This document shows positions 36,268-47,668 of a stretch of 64,000 nucleotides of DNA, piece by piece (the stretch's first letter is position 1; each line of letters opens with the position of its first letter). The stretch lies in contig JAMBOW010000002.1 in the NCBI GenBank assembly GCA_023715865.1, positions 124,001-188,000 on the forward strand. Direction: 5' to 3'. A program made the translations under genes and the position numbers. Origin of the DNA: Neobacillus mesonae (GTDB taxonomy: Bacteria; Bacillota; Bacilli; Paenibacillales; Paenibacillaceae). Under the pieces are notes generated by a model. That model saw only the letters and a list, made by a program, of their open reading frames with translations. It searched no databases and was not told the DNA's origin.

Positions 36268-37683
36268 TTAACGTACCATCGTATGGATCGGATGTCCCAG
36301 AACCACTTCCGAAGCTTCCATTACGATTTCGCCAAGCGTTGGATGCGCGTGAATTGTCAAGGAAATATCCTCAAGTGTAGCGCCCATTTCGATAGCAAGA
36401 CCGATCTCAGCGATCAGGTTAGAAGCTTCCAGACCAACGATTTGACCGCCCAGAACAAGACCTGTTTCTTCATCAGCTACAAGCTTCACGAAGCCTTCAG
36501 GATGTCCGAGGGAAACGGCACGACCGTTACCTGCATAAGAGAATTTACCGGATTTAACTTTGTATCCTTTCTCTTTTGCTTCTTTTTCAGTGTAACCAAC
36601 GCTGGAGCATTCAGGATCTGTGAATACAACAGCCGGCATAACTTTATAGTCAACGACAGAAGGCATTCCTGCGATGACTTCTGCTGCCACTTTACCTTCG
36701 TAAGAAGCTTTATGTGCAAGTGCAAGACCTGCAACGATATCACCAATTGCGAAGATGTGCTTGTGGTTGGTACGGCCTTGGTTGTCAACTTTAACGAATC
36801 CACGCTCGTCAGTTTCAACACCGATCAGGTCAAGACCAAGCTCACCGTCAGTATTAGGACGACGTCCAACAGTTACAAGCAGGTAATCTGCAGTGATTTC
36901 TTTGCTTTCACCGTTCACGCTGTATTTAACAGTTACATCTTTATCTGTTTGCTCAGCGCTCTCCGCTTTTGCATTCGTTACGATTTCGATGCCTGTTTTC
37001 TTCATGTTTTTCGCAACAAGCGTAGTCATGTCTTTGTCAAATCCAGGAAGTACTGTATCCATACCTTCGATGATGGTTACTTTAGTTCCGAATTTGGAGT
37101 ACATTTGACCAAGCTCAGCACCGATGTAGCCGCCGCCGATAACGATCATGCTGCTAGGCACTTCTTGCAGGTTCAATGCTTCTGTAGAAGACAGAATGCG
37201 TCCGCCAAACGGGAAAGGTTTCAGTTCGATTGGACGGGAACCTGTAGCGATAATTGCGTTTTTGAAACGGTAACGCGGAGATTCATGATCATTGAATACA
37301 CGCGCTTCGTTTTCGTTAATGAACATGCACTCACCGTTGAATACTTCAACTTTGTTGCCTTTAAGAAGGGAGCTTACGCCGCCTGTCATCTTTTTAACAA
37401 CGCCGTTTTTGAATTCTTGAGTTTTAGCAAAGTCTACTTTTACGTTCTCAGCAGTTACGCCGAATTGATCTGCATGTTTTGCATTTTCATATGCATGTGC
37501 TGCAGAGATCAAAGCTTTGGAAGGGATACAACCGCGGTTCAGACATACGCCGCCAAGCTCGGATTTGTCAACGATAAGAACTTTTTGTCCAAGTTGTGCT
37601 GCACGGATTGCGGCAACATAACCACCAGGGCCTGCACCAATGACTAGAGTATCAATATCGAGAGAAGCGTCTCCTACTACCAT
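36268..37683 (-). CDS. pdhD: Dihydrolipoyl dehydrogenase (E3)
   Basis: FAD-dependent E3 of the pyruvate dehydrogenase complex, 471 residues; it reoxidises the lipoyl arm of E2. It has the N-terminal FAD motif [19 protein letters not shown], the redox-active disulfide [16 protein letters not shown], the NAD motif [12 protein letters not shown], and the dimer-interface His-Glu pair in [13 protein letters not shown]. It is the last gene of pdhABCD, 4 bp after pdhC. GGAGG precedes the ATG. Long frames on the opposite strand across this operon are codon-bias shadows. Confidence 0.96.
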   Translation of the reverse strand: MVVGDASLDIDTLVIGAGPGGYVAAIRAAQLGQKVLIVDKSELGGVCLNRGCIPSKALISAAHAYENAKHADQFGVTAENVKVDFAKTQEFKNGVVKKMTGGVSSLLKGNKVEVFNGECMFINENEARVFNDHESPRYRFKNAIIATGSRPIELKPFPFGGRILSSTEALNLQEVPSSMIVIGGGYIGAELGQMYSKFGTKVTIIEGMDTVLPGFDKDMTTLVAKNMKKTGIEIVTNAKAESAEQTDKDVTVKYSVNGESKEITADYLLVTVGRRPNTDGELGLDLIGVETDERGFVKVDNQGRTNHKHIFAIGDIVAGLALAHKASYEGKVAAEVIAGMPSVVDYKVMPAVVFTDPECSSVGYTEKEAKEKGYKVKSGKFSYAGNGRAVSLGHPEGFVKLVADEETGLVLGGQIVGLEASNLIAEIGLAIEMGATLEDISLTIHAHPTLGEIVMEASEVVLGHPIHTMVR

Positions 37684-37687
37684 GTTT

Positions 37688-38998
37688 TTATACCTCCATT
37701 ACCAGCAACTCGGGATTAGTGAGCAGGGATTTAATGTAGTTCATAAAGTTTTGTGCTGTTGCACCATCGATGATACGGTGGTCAAAGCTCAAGGAAAGAG
37801 CCATAACAGGAGCTGCTACAACTTGACCGTCTTTAACAACCGCTTTTTCGCTGATACGTCCAGTTCCGAGGATTGCAACTTCAGGGAAGTTGATGATCGG
37901 AGTGAAGAACATACCGCCTGCAGAACCGATGTTTGTGATGGAAATTGTGCTGCCTTTCATTTCGTTAGGAGACAGTTTACCATCACGGCCGCGTGCAGCA
38001 AGATCACGGATGCTGTCAGCAATCATCCAGATGCTCTTACGATCTGCATCATGGATAACAGGTACGATCAGACCGTTATCTGTATCTGTAGCGATACCGA
38101 TGTTGTAGTATTTTTTGTATACAATTTCGTTAGCCTGCTCGTCGATCATAGCGTTCATTACAGGGAACTCACGAGTAGCTGCGATGAGCGCTTTAACGAT
38201 GAATGGCAAGTAAGTAACTTTTGTTCCTTTTTTCTCAGCAATTGGTTTCATGCGAGTACGGAAAGCAACCAGCTCAGTTACATCAACTTCATCCATGATT
38301 GTAACGTGTGGTGCTGTGTATGCAGATTTAACCATCGCATTGGAAATAGCTTTACGGATACCTTTGAAAGGTACGCGCTCTTCTTCAGCACGAACATTAG
38401 CTGCCGCTGCCGGTGCAGAAGCTGCTTCTTTAGTATCTTCAGCTGCAGATGCTGCCGGTGCAGAAGCTGCTTGACCGCCGCCGTTCTTGAATGCTTCAAC
38501 ATCTTCTTTAGTTACTTTACCGTTGTTGCCAGTACCCGTAACTTCAGCGATGTTAACGCCTTGCTCACGAGCGAATTTGCGAACGCTTGGAGTTGCCAGA
38601 ACTTCTTTTGCAGATGCAGAAGATACTTCTTTCTCTCCGCCTTCTTTAGCTTCGCTTGGGCTGCTTGCTGCAGGAGAAGAAGTTGTATCTGCTCCGCCTT
38701 TAGCTGCGTCAGCTTCTTGGGATGCTTGCTCTTCTTCCTCTTGTTCAGGAATATCGCCTTCTGCATCAATTACAGCTACTACAGCACCTACAGTAAAGAT
38801 GTCGCCATCTTTAGCGAATACTTCTTGTACTGTACCGTTAACTGGACAAGGAACTTCTACTACTGCCTTGTCGTTTTGTACTTCCATGATGATATCGTCG
38901 TCAGTAACTTTATCACCTGGTTTAATGTGCATTTTAATGATCTCGCCTTCGTGAAGACCTTCACCGAGCTCAGGGAATTTGTAATTAAATTTTGCCAC
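37688..38998 (-). CDS. pdhC: Dihydrolipoyl acetyltransferase (E2)
   Basis: Core of pyruvate dehydrogenase, 436 residues. It has one lipoyl domain (residues 1-78, lipoylated Lys in [11 protein letters not shown]), an Ala/Glu/Ser-rich linker, and a peripheral subunit-binding domain around residues 125-165 ([19 protein letters not shown]). A second Ala/Pro linker leads to the catalytic domain, ending [15 protein letters not shown] with the catalytic His and Asp. It is preceded by an unusual 114-bp gap with two hairpins after pdhB. Confidence 0.96.
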   Translation of the reverse strand: MAKFNYKFPELGEGLHEGEIIKMHIKPGDKVTDDDIIMEVQNDKAVVEVPCPVNGTVQEVFAKDGDIFTVGAVVAVIDAEGDIPEQEEEEQASQEADAAKGGADTTSSPAASSPSEAKEGGEKEVSSASAKEVLATPSVRKFAREQGVNIAEVTGTGNNGKVTKEDVEAFKNGGGQAASAPAASAAEDTKEAASAPAAAANVRAEEERVPFKGIRKAISNAMVKSAYTAPHVTIMDEVDVTELVAFRTRMKPIAEKKGTKVTYLPFIVKALIAATREFPVMNAMIDEQANEIVYKKYYNIGIATDTDNGLIVPVIHDADRKSIWMIADSIRDLAARGRDGKLSPNEMKGSTISITNIGSAGGMFFTPIINFPEVAILGTGRISEKAVVKDGQVVAAPVMALSLSFDHRIIDGATAQNFMNYIKSLLTNPELLVMEV

Positions 38999-39040
38999 TT
39001 GTATTACCTCCTACTTTAGATGACTACATAGAAGAACTTA

Positions 39041-39092
39041 GCTTAGGAGCTGTAACCTCAGCTCCTAAGCTTCATAGGAAATACGATTTCCT
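39041..39092 (-). other. Tandem hairpins between pdhB and pdhC
   Basis: A perfect 12-bp stem with a 6-nt loop (39041-39052 with 39059-39070) lies next to a smaller AGGAAAT/ATTTCCT hairpin near 39075-39092. Neither is followed by a T-run on the minus strand, so simple termination is unlikely. An RNA-stability or processing element inside the operon is the better reading (inference). Confidence 0.6.
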
Positions 39093-39112
39093 TTAATTGT
39101 TCATTCTATTAA

Positions 39113-40093
39113 TTAGAATTCGAGTACTTTGTTAACCGCATCAATTATGCGATTAGGAGTTGGGAGCCAAGTGTCCTCGATTTGCGCAAATGCATACACC
39201 GTATCCGGAGCAGCTACGCGAAGTACAGGAGCTTCCAGATGCAGAATCGCTTTTTCATTGATTTGGGCAATGACTTCAGCTGCTACGCCGGAGCTTTTTT
39301 GTGCTTCTTGAACCACGATAGCGCGGTTTGTTTTCTTAACGGATTCAAGGATCGTATCGATGTCGATCGGGCTGATTGTGCGCAGATCGATAACTTCAGC
39401 CTTGATGCCTTTAGTTTTTTCCAGCTCTTCTGCTGCTTTAACAGAAGTATGAACCATCATACCGTAAGAAATGATTGTCACGTCAGAACCTTCACGCACA
39501 ACATTCGCTTTACCCAGTTCAACTGTGTAGTCTTCTTCAGGAACTTCCGCACGGAAAGCATGGTACAAGTTCAAGTGTTCCATAAAGAATACTGGATCGT
39601 TATCACGGATTGCCGCGATCAGAAGACCTTTGGCATCGTAAGGGTTAGAAGGAACTACTACTTTAATACCCGGTGTTTGCGTAAGCAAACCTTCAAGGGA
39701 ATCTGTGTGAAGCTCAGCTGCTTTTACGCCGCCGCCGAAAGGTGTACGGAACACGATTGGGGAATTGTAACGGCCGCCGGAGCGGAAACGCATACGTGCA
39801 GCTTGAACCGCCATTTGGTCAAGTGCTTCAAAAATAAAACCTACGAATTGGATTTCAGCTACTGGACGGAAGCCAGTTACGCCAAGACCTACTGCCAAAC
39901 CGCCGATTGCGGATTCAGCAAGCGGTGTATCGAATACGCGCTCTTCGCCGAATTCTTTTTGCAGACCTTCAGTCGCACGGAATACACCGCCGACATTACC
40001 CACGTCTTCACCGAAAACCAGGACATTCGGATCGCGTTTAAGCTCGACGCGCATGGCGTCGCGGATCGCTTCTTTCATGTTCATTTGTGCCAT
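39113..40093 (-). CDS. pdhB: Pyruvate dehydrogenase E1 component, beta subunit
   Basis: Beta chain of the thiamine-diphosphate-dependent E1 heterotetramer, 326 residues. Family motifs include [36 protein letters not shown] with the ThDP-activating Glu, and [15 protein letters not shown] near the C-terminal domain. AAGGAGG lies a few bases before the ATG. It lies between pdhA and the hairpin-containing gap before pdhC. Confidence 0.96.
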   Translation of the reverse strand: MAQMNMKEAIRDAMRVELKRDPNVLVFGEDVGNVGGVFRATEGLQKEFGEERVFDTPLAESAIGGLAVGLGVTGFRPVAEIQFVGFIFEALDQMAVQAARMRFRSGGRYNSPIVFRTPFGGGVKAAELHTDSLEGLLTQTPGIKVVVPSNPYDAKGLLIAAIRDNDPVFFMEHLNLYHAFRAEVPEEDYTVELGKANVVREGSDVTIISYGMMVHTSVKAAEELEKTKGIKAEVIDLRTISPIDIDTILESVKKTNRAIVVQEAQKSSGVAAEVIAQINEKAILHLEAPVLRVAAPDTVYAFAQIEDTWLPTPNRIIDAVNKVLEF

Positions 40094-40175
40094 TGCTTCA
40101 TATCCTCCTTAAACATTTAACAGTTCGTGCCTATGTGTGAGTCCCAATGCTGGAACAAATACCTACACTAAAGAA

Positions 40176-41288
<1,113 letters not shown>

Positions 41289-41298
41289 TTATAGAATT

Positions 41299-41328
41299 AT
41301 TATACACCTGTTTTGTTACAAACGTCAA
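41299..41328 (-). promoter_or_regulatory. Sigma-A-type promoter of the pdh operon
   Basis: Minus-strand -35 TTGACG (41323-41328), 18-bp spacer and perfect -10 TATAAT (41299-41304). The predicted start near 41292 is about 50 nt before the pdhA ATG. Confidence 0.7.
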
Positions 41329-41500
41329 AGATAAACGTTGATTTTTTTAAGTTTTTCTTTTGTTTGTATGTATAACAGATAAATAATATTGATATAACAG
41401 CTGTGCGAAAACCTATTGCTTGTTCAATTTAAGCAACTAGGGTTAATCTTATCTTATTGTTAAAACGAATGCAAAAAATAAACGAAAAAGGTGACGATTA

Positions 41501-42235
41501 ATGACTGATTCTCGCTATTTAAAAAGAACCATCTTAAAAGACGAAATCGCAAGTCAGTTTTTGAATGCAAAACGAAATCTCCGGATCTACCTTCCCCCAG
41601 GTTACAACGAGTTATTGAGCTATCCTGTCGTATACTGTCAAGATGGGGAGGAATTTTTCAACTTTGGGCGCATTGCAACAACCGCCAATCGTTTGATACT
41701 TGATGAAGGCCTTGAACCCTTTATTATCGTGGGCGTAGAAGTCGATGTTAAGGTTCGGACTCAAGAGTATGCACCGTTTGGTAATCTTTTTGAGAGTTAC
41801 ACTTCTGCCTTCGCGAAAGAAATCATTCCCTATATTGAAGGAAAATATCCGGTCCGGCGCACAAAAGAGGAAAGAATTCTTGCCGGGGACTCTCTCGGAG
41901 GCAGTGTATCCCTGCATCTTGCCCTCATGTATCCTGAACTGTTTAGCAAGGTGATCAGCTTGTCCGGCGCTTTTTACAAGGAATCTCAAGAGCTGTATGC
42001 CGAATCCAAGGACTTGTCATGGCTTCAAGTGTGGATGATCGTTGGACTTCAAGAAACCAGCTTTGAGACAGATCATGGCACTTACAATTTCGTTGAAATG
42101 AACCAAGACACTCGTCAACTGCTTGAAGAGCGCGGAGCAAAAGTGAAGTATGCAGAGAAAGACGGCCGCCATCAGTGGGGATTTTGGCAAAACGAGCTGC
42201 CTGACGCTTTGGAGTACTTTATAGACAAACAATAA
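41501..42235 (+). CDS. Esterase of the enterochelin esterase-like alpha/beta hydrolase family
   Basis: 244-residue serine hydrolase of the IroE/BesA/YbbA-type esterase family. An N-terminal strand region (LRIYLPPGYNELLSYPVVYCQDGEEFF) leads to the nucleophile elbow GDSLGGS, an acid residue after VGLQETSFETDH, and the catalytic His in DGRHQWGFW. No signal peptide is seen, so it is probably cytosolic. The ribosome site is AAGGTGAC. It stands alone between divergent pdh and convergent lmw-PTP genes; whether it acts on a siderophore is not supported by neighbours. Confidence 0.85.
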   Translation: MTDSRYLKRTILKDEIASQFLNAKRNLRIYLPPGYNELLSYPVVYCQDGEEFFNFGRIATTANRLILDEGLEPFIIVGVEVDVKVRTQEYAPFGNLFESYTSAFAKEIIPYIEGKYPVRRTKEERILAGDSLGGSVSLHLALMYPELFSKVISLSGAFYKESQELYAESKDLSWLQVWMIVGLQETSFETDHGTYNFVEMNQDTRQLLEERGAKVKYAEKDGRHQWGFWQNELPDALEYFIDKQ

Positions 42236-42252
42236 TCTAACTACGCATCTAA

Positions 42253-42296
42253 AGGAGATGAGTTTGTTCACATGAGAGAACATTTACTCATCTCCT
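42253..42296 (+). terminator. Hairpin terminator after the esterase
   Basis: The 10-bp stem AGGAGATGAG/CTCATCTCCT (42253-42262 with 42287-42296) has an inner GTTC/GAAC pairing and is followed by CTTTAT on the plus strand. It is a modest terminator. Confidence 0.55.
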
Positions 42297-42360
42297 CTTT
42301 ATATCGACTATTATGTTACCGCTTTCAAATGTTCGCCCATATTATAGCATTTTTGGACAC

Positions 42361-42395
42361 AAAAAACCCGGTTCTATTGAGCCGGGTTCGTTTTT
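42361..42395 (+). terminator. Bidirectional terminator between esterase and phosphatase genes
   Basis: The stem AACCCGG/CCGGGTT (42365-42371 with 42382-42388) is followed by eight T residues on the plus strand and by six on the minus strand. Confidence 0.85.
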
Positions 42396-42396
42396 T

Positions 42397-42864
42397 TTAT
42401 TTTAACTTCTCTTCTATGATTTTATCCAGCAATACGCCGCTTCCAAGATTGATAAGTCTGTGGACCTCGTCAAAATTGCCTGTGTAGTAAGGATCCGGTA
42501 CCTCTCTATGGGTTTCATCGGGAAGCAAATCCATGAATTTTAATATATTCGCTTGGTCTGCTCCAGACAATTTTCGCAAATTGCGTTCATTAGAATCATC
42601 CATACAGACAATGTAGTCAAACGAACCAAAGTCGCTTCCTGCCACCTGTCTTGCTTTCATTCCTTCAAAGCTGATGGAATGGAGGCCCAGTATCTTCTGT
42701 GTCCCTTCATGTGGAGGCTTACCGATATGCCAATCTCCTGTACCTGCAGAATCAACCAAAATTTGATCTGCCAGACCTCTCTCCTTGATTTTATGTCGAA
42801 AAATAGCTTCCGCCATCGGTGATCTGCAGATGTTTCCTAAACATACAAATAGAACACGTATCAT
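42397..42864 (-). CDS. Low molecular weight protein tyrosine phosphatase
   Basis: 155-residue phosphatase of the YfkJ/Wzb class. The N-terminal active-site loop is FVCLGNICRSPMAEA (CX5R) and the general-acid Asp lies in VPDPYYTG near residue 125. In Bacillota such enzymes act on phosphotyrosine or phosphoarginine; the loop Thr/Ile that distinguishes these is Ile here (GNICRS), which favours phosphotyrosine (inference). It precedes no kinase gene locally. Confidence 0.93.
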   Translation of the reverse strand: MIRVLFVCLGNICRSPMAEAIFRHKIKERGLADQILVDSAGTGDWHIGKPPHEGTQKILGLHSISFEGMKARQVAGSDFGSFDYIVCMDDSNERNLRKLSGADQANILKFMDLLPDETHREVPDPYYTGNFDEVHRLINLGSGVLLDKIIEEKLK

Positions 42865-42930
42865 GATCTCAACCCTTCCTCTTTGCCTATAATCTATCCA
42901 AAGGATAAACGTCCTGTTCCGGCAGGTTCA

Positions 42931-43581
42931 TTAAATCTGGTGGTTATTTCCCCTAATCGTCGCCGTCTTCTCCTCAGATTTATGAAGTGAACGCTTGGGC
43001 AGCTTCCAGCCATAATGGACCGACAACATACGAAAGAACACTACTGCAGCAAATAATATCAGTAAGCTGGCCGTACCCTTTGCAATCTGGAGACCGATCA
43101 TCAAGCCAGCCAAGATCGCCCATACGGCATAGATTTCATCGCGAAGAACGAGCGGTTTGCGTCCTGCAAGCAGGTCCCGGATAATTCCTCCTCCAATACC
43201 TGTAAGTACAGCAGCCACGATCACTGCACTGATTGGATGGTTCATTTGGTCTGCATAAAGTGCTCCCTGTATCGCAAATGCCGATAAACCGATCGCATCA
43301 AAAAACATTTCTGTCTTCTTCCAATGACCGATCCAAGCAATAGGGAGCAGAAAAGCAACGGCTATGGAAAACAAAGCCAGCATAATAAATGTCCCTTGAC
43401 TCCAAAGCGTTGTGACCGGTACCCCAATGAGGACGTTACGGATAACTCCCCCGCCGAACGCTGTTACCATACCGAGAACGACAACACCCAAAATATCATA
43501 TTCCTCTTCCATCGCTACAAAGGCTCCAGACATCGCAAATGCGATCGTACCAATAATACTAAATACTTCGAATATCTGCAT
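42931..43581 (-). CDS. Trimeric intracellular cation channel (TRIC/UPF0126) family protein
   Basis: Integral membrane protein of 216 residues with about seven spans and two repeats of the TRIC fold: the GAFVAMEEEYDILGVVVLGMVTAFGGGVIRNVL repeat and its copy GGGIIRDLLAGRKPLVLRDEIYAV. The Gly-Gly-Gly kinks in each repeat are conserved. Bacterial members conduct K+ or other monovalent cations. The start is uncertain between ATG 43579-43581 and GTG two codons earlier; neither has a well-placed ribosome site. Confidence 0.9.
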   Translation of the reverse strand: MQIFEVFSIIGTIAFAMSGAFVAMEEEYDILGVVVLGMVTAFGGGVIRNVLIGVPVTTLWSQGTFIMLALFSIAVAFLLPIAWIGHWKKTEMFFDAIGLSAFAIQGALYADQMNHPISAVIVAAVLTGIGGGIIRDLLAGRKPLVLRDEIYAVWAILAGLMIGLQIAKGTASLLILFAAVVFFRMLSVHYGWKLPKRSLHKSEEKTATIRGNNHQI

Positions 43582-43690
43582 TTCCACTTTACTATTTATA
43601 CCTCACTCTTCGAGTCAACTTATATTAGCCTGTACCATTGTAGTCAATGCTAATGGATTTGTGCAACAACAAAATGTGAACTATACTCAA

Positions 43691-44371
43691 ATGATACGAA
43701 ATAATATAAGCAGCAAGGACGTGGCCGAATTGCCTAAAAGCAGAGTTGCTATTTTTACAGGCGGGGATTTGGATGCTGAATTCCTCAAGAATTTAAGAGC
43801 AGACGATATTTTAATTGGTGCTGATTACGGAGCCTGGTTTCTCGTCAAAAATGATTTGAGACCAGCCATTTCCGTGGGAGATTTTGATTCTGTCACTAGA
43901 GAGCAGTTTGATCTGATCGAAAAAATGAGCACCCGAACGATAAGCTGTGATCCCATTGATAAAGATTTGACAGACACAGAGCTTGCATTAGAATACGCAT
44001 ATACATTTAAGCCCGAGGAGATTGTAATTTTTGGAGCAACAGGCTCAAGATTAGACCATACGTTGGCGAATATACAAATTTTATTCAAAACACTTAAAGC
44101 TAAAATTCCCTGCAGCATCCAAAATAAGAATAATCTCATTCAAATAACCGACTCTCAGATTACTGTACATAAAACTGAATACGAATATGTATCTCTTATA
44201 CCTTTAACAACAGAGGTACGCGGTATTTATTTGGATGGCTTTATGTATCCACTAGAAGATGCTGTATTAACCATTGGTGGTTCGTTAGGAATCAGCAACC
44301 AAATTTCACAAAAGGAAGCCACCATCACCATCAAAGAAGGTGTCCTCCTTGTAGTACACAGCAAGGACTAA
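43691..44371 (+). CDS. thiN: Thiamine diphosphokinase
   Basis: Pyrophosphorylates thiamine to TPP, 226 residues. Features are FTGGDLDAEF, GADYGAWFL, the SVGDFDSV motif and DKDLTDTELAL for metal and ATP binding, GATGSRLDHTLANI, and a C-terminal thiamine-binding beta domain. The start is uncertain: ATG 43691 lacks a ribosome site, while TTG 43730 has AAGGA 10 nt upstream and would begin close to the first strand. It converges on the thiazole operon, so TPP synthesis and salvage genes are clustered. Riboswitch control covers only the minus-strand operon. Confidence 0.88.
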   Translation: MIRNNISSKDVAELPKSRVAIFTGGDLDAEFLKNLRADDILIGADYGAWFLVKNDLRPAISVGDFDSVTREQFDLIEKMSTRTISCDPIDKDLTDTELALEYAYTFKPEEIVIFGATGSRLDHTLANIQILFKTLKAKIPCSIQNKNNLIQITDSQITVHKTEYEYVSLIPLTTEVRGIYLDGFMYPLEDAVLTIGGSLGISNQISQKEATITIKEGVLLVVHSKD

Positions 44372-44375
44372 ATAA

Positions 44376-44420
44376 AACAAGACAGAAGCCATTCCTAAGC
44401 GGAATGGCTTCTGTCTTGTT
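44376..44420 (+). terminator. Bidirectional terminator between thiN and thiF
   Basis: A perfect 20-bp stem (44376-44395 with 44401-44420) with loop TAAGC ends both convergent units; the minus strand continues TTTTATTT. Confidence 0.85.
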
Positions 44421-44435
44421 GAGATAGACTGCATG

Positions 44436-45542
44436 TCAGCCGAAATAGCGATGATATACCGTTCTGGCCTCAGCTATATCTTTTGTGCCATGAACCAGAA
44501 CTCTTCCATCTTTGAAAACAACCAATCGAAGCTGCTCACTAAGCTGGAACGATACAAGAAATGGATTTTGCTGCACTCGTCCCTGTTCTAATCTGCGGAG
44601 GCGATTCGCTGTTTGCTCCAGATCCAGCTCTTTTTTATGTGCTGGTCTGATCTGCACTGTATCTCTGCCGCATAGAACATCAGACCGTTCGGTATTTGCA
44701 GCTGTTAAATACGGATATGTAGACTTATCTCCGCAGGAAAGACAATTCGGATCCTTTGCCAAATCCACACCTATCGTCGTATATTCATTACGCCACATGT
44801 CAAAGGAGAGGAGCTTGCGTCTTAGAGCATCATGGCTTCCTGTCAGCAGCTTGAACGCTTCTGCCGTCTGGTTTGCTGTAACCATTTGAACAGCCTGCGG
44901 CAAAATCCCTGCCGTGTCACAGGTATCTCCGCCGAGCGGAACCTCACCCAGCAAACAATTCAAACAGGGGGTCTTACCGGGAAGAATCGTATATGTGATG
45001 CCATAGCTGCCAACACACCCTCCATATATCCAAGGGATGTTATACTTTTGTGCAATATCATTAATAATCAATCGCGTATCAAAGTTATCTGTGGCATCCA
45101 TTATAAGATCCGCTTGGCTTACAAGATCCTCTAATTCCTCAGCTCCCACATCCATAACAAAGGCGTTAATGGTAACCTCTGAATTAATGAGCTGCAGCCT
45201 GTTTTTAGCAGCAACAGCTTTGGGGAGTCGCTCTGCCGCATCTGCTTCACTAAAAAGCTGCTGTCTTTGCAGGTTGCTCCATTCTACATAATCACGATCG
45301 GCAATCGTTAAATGGCCCACACCCGAACGAACCAAAGTTTCAGCGATGCCTGTTCCTAATGCTCCCGCACCAACAATAAGCACATGACTTTCTCTCAGTT
45401 TTTGCTGTCCTTCTTTGCCAAAGGGGGCAAACAGCTCTTGTCTGGAATAACGATCGTTTGCTGTACTTAAACTGTTCGCTCCTATATTATTCACTGCATT
45501 TTCATTCATGCCGGCTTCTAACTTGTCGTCTAGATTGTTCAA
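44436..45542 (-). CDS. thiF: ThiF/MoeB-family adenylyltransferase for ThiS
   Basis: E1-like enzyme that adenylates the ThiS C-terminus for sulfur transfer, 368 residues. It has an N-terminal nucleotide motif [14 protein letters not shown]-containing SNLQRQQLF, catalytic [15 protein letters not shown], zinc-type Cys pairs CLNCLLGE and CLSCGDK, and an extra ~70-residue C-terminal domain. The TTG start overlaps the thiG stop (TTGA). The location after thiS and thiG favours ThiF over MoeB. It is the last gene of the TPP-riboswitch operon. Confidence 0.92.
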   Translation of the reverse strand: MNNLDDKLEAGMNENAVNNIGANSLSTANDRYSRQELFAPFGKEGQQKLRESHVLIVGAGALGTGIAETLVRSGVGHLTIADRDYVEWSNLQRQQLFSEADAAERLPKAVAAKNRLQLINSEVTINAFVMDVGAEELEDLVSQADLIMDATDNFDTRLIINDIAQKYNIPWIYGGCVGSYGITYTILPGKTPCLNCLLGEVPLGGDTCDTAGILPQAVQMVTANQTAEAFKLLTGSHDALRRKLLSFDMWRNEYTTIGVDLAKDPNCLSCGDKSTYPYLTAANTERSDVLCGRDTVQIRPAHKKELDLEQTANRLRRLEQGRVQQNPFLVSFQLSEQLRLVVFKDGRVLVHGTKDIAEARTVYHRYFG

Positions 45543-46309
45543 GTATGAATCATCCCTTCCAGCGGACTGCTCGCCGCCGCATAACGTTTGACCGGTATCA
45601 TCCCTGACTCATACGCCTTTCTGCCTGCCCATACAGCATATTTCATTGCTTCTGCCATCTTTACCGGATCACCCGCTCCCGAAACAGCGGAATTTAACAA
45701 TACAGCATCGGCACCCAATTCCATTGCAAAAGAAGCATCTCGTGGTGAGCGAATTCCAGCATCGACGATAACAGGAACGACGGCCTGTTCAATAATGAGT
45801 TCAAGCGATCTAGGATTATTTATCCCTTGGCCTGAACCTATAGGTGAAGCACCTGGCATAATCGCGTGAACACCTAGCAGCTGCAGTTTTTTCGCAAGTA
45901 TTACATCGTCAGAGATATAAGGGAGCACTGTAAATCCTTCCTCCAGCAATATCTCACAAGCTTTAAGGGTCTCCAATGGGTCAGGCAGCAGCGTGGTCAA
46001 ATCACCGATCACTTCTACCTTTATCATATCACATAGTCCGGATGCTTTAGCGAGTCGTGCAATTTTTACCGCTTCCTCCGCAGTTTGCGCCCCTGCAGTA
46101 TTCGGCAGCAAAGTATATTTAGCCAAATCCAGCTGGTCTAGAAAATGCGGCTCATCCTTTTTATCCAAATTGAGTCTTCGAACCGCAAAAGTCAGCACTT
46201 CTGACTCAGAAATATCGACTGCTTTACGCTGAATGTGCAGGTCAGAGAACTTTCCTGTTCCTAGTAACAGCCGAGAATGAAAACTGTAGCTTCCGATATT
46301 CAACATCAT
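45539..46309 (-). CDS. thiG: Thiazole synthase
   Basis: Builds the thiazole phosphate ring from DXP, dehydroglycine and ThiS-thiocarboxylate; 256-residue barrel. Conserved regions are [40 protein letters not shown] with the Schiff-base Lys, [51 protein letters not shown]. The ATG overlaps the thiS stop and follows GGAGG. Confidence 0.96.
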   Translation of the reverse strand: MMLNIGSYSFHSRLLLGTGKFSDLHIQRKAVDISESEVLTFAVRRLNLDKKDEPHFLDQLDLAKYTLLPNTAGAQTAEEAVKIARLAKASGLCDMIKVEVIGDLTTLLPDPLETLKACEILLEEGFTVLPYISDDVILAKKLQLLGVHAIMPGASPIGSGQGINNPRSLELIIEQAVVPVIVDAGIRSPRDASFAMELGADAVLLNSAVSGAGDPVKMAEAMKYAVWAGRKAYESGMIPVKRYAAASSPLEGMIHT

Positions 46310-46512
46310 TAACCGCCTCCCACAAAATGTACAATCTCGATCCTATCTCCGTCCGTAAGTCTCGTAGAAGAATGTAAATCCCGAGTTAATATTTGCTCAT
46401 TCCATTCCACTACAACGGTTTTAATACCTAATTCGAGCGAATCTATCAGCTCGCTAACTGAAGTAATTGATTCGTCAAACTGCATATTTTGTCCGTTAAC
46501 CAACAATTTCAA
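46309..46512 (-). CDS. thiS: Sulfur carrier protein ThiS
   Basis: Ubiquitin-like sulfur carrier of 67 residues. The beta-grasp fold is followed by the C-terminal Gly-Gly that is thiocarboxylated; here it ends IVHFVGGG with three glycines. The TTG start overlaps the thiO stop codon and has GGAAG upstream. It works with ThiF, ThiG and ThiO encoded on either side. Confidence 0.93.
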   Translation of the reverse strand: MKLLVNGQNMQFDESITSVSELIDSLELGIKTVVVEWNEQILTRDLHSSTRLTDGDRIEIVHFVGGG

Positions 46513-47642
46513 TGTACAACACTTCCTTTCTGCATAACACGCATGGGTGAAAACTCCGTTATGCCGAGCTCTTCTTCACTCTCTCCTGCAACAAGCCGGC
46601 TGATGATTTCGCCCGTTACAGCACTCAGCAGAATGCCGTTACGATAATGACCGGCTGCAATGTATAATCCTTTAACTCCCTCGTACTTGCCGATATACGG
46701 CAGTCCATCTATCGTGTGAGGTCTCAGTCCTGCCCAGGACCTAACTAAGGAAGCCTGTTCTAATTCTGGGAGCCATCTGCTTGCCTCTCTAAGCAGGCGG
46801 ACTATTCCTTGGACGGAGACATGTTTACTGTTATCAAACGGAATGCTTGTTGCTCCAATCCATATCTCATCACCAGGCTTAGGCACTAGGTAAATGTCAT
46901 GAGTATAAATGGTATGATCCAGTCTCAGCCCGGGTAACGAGACAGCGGCTATTTCACCTTTGACAGGCACTGTCCTTAGATCAATTCCCCAGGTAGAAAG
47001 CACATCATTTGTCCCTAAACCTGATGCAATTATCACTTGATCGGCACAGTACATGCCTTCTTTTGTTTCGACGCCGCAAATAACTCCATCCTGTATATCC
47101 AGTGAGGTAACAGACTGCTGTTCCACATAGCGTGCACCCTTCGCTTTTGCACCTTCCGCTAATGCTTTAACGAATTGGGAAGGTACAAGCTGCAGCTCCT
47201 CAGAAAAATAAAATGCTCCCTCTGCCTGTTCACAAATAGCTGGAATTTCAGTTCTCAGTTTGAATTGATTCCAATAAGCTTGATGGATCGAATGTTCGTT
47301 TTTCATTCGACTATCAGTAAAGGGCACAACAAATCCCGAATGATTGACCGCCACATCAATAGGACTGAGCTTTGATAGCTCATCGATTAAAGGCAGCATT
47401 AATCGATGACTTCTTTCTGCCATTTCCTTTAACGCAGGCGCAGTAAATGTTTCTAGCCTGGGTGCCAGCATACCTGCTGCAGCACCTGAGGAACCAGATC
47501 CCATGCGGTCTGCTTCTAATAGCAGAACATCTTTACCTTCCCGAGCCAGATAATAAGCAATAGCAGATCCAATAATTCCTCCTCCAACGATGATGAACTC
47601 GGACTTTCGATTGGTACTGGATTTAAGATCAGCTGCACTCAT
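46509..47642 (-). CDS. thiO: Glycine oxidase
   Basis: FAD-dependent oxidase that supplies dehydroglycine for the thiazole ring, 377 residues. It has the N-terminal motif VGGGIIGSAIAYYLAREGKDVLLLEA, the DAO-family fold with VPKPGDEIWIGAT, and the C-terminal signature WAGLRPHTIDGLPYIG followed by GHYRNGILLS. AGGAGG precedes the ATG. It is the second gene of the operon, after tenI. Confidence 0.95.
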   Translation of the reverse strand: MSAADLKSSTNRKSEFIIVGGGIIGSAIAYYLAREGKDVLLLEADRMGSGSSGAAAGMLAPRLETFTAPALKEMAERSHRLMLPLIDELSKLSPIDVAVNHSGFVVPFTDSRMKNEHSIHQAYWNQFKLRTEIPAICEQAEGAFYFSEELQLVPSQFVKALAEGAKAKGARYVEQQSVTSLDIQDGVICGVETKEGMYCADQVIIASGLGTNDVLSTWGIDLRTVPVKGEIAAVSLPGLRLDHTIYTHDIYLVPKPGDEIWIGATSIPFDNSKHVSVQGIVRLLREASRWLPELEQASLVRSWAGLRPHTIDGLPYIGKYEGVKGLYIAAGHYRNGILLSAVTGEIISRLVAGESEEELGITEFSPMRVMQKGSVVH

Positions 47643-47668
47643 GTTATTCCTCCTAAGCTGACGATTAC

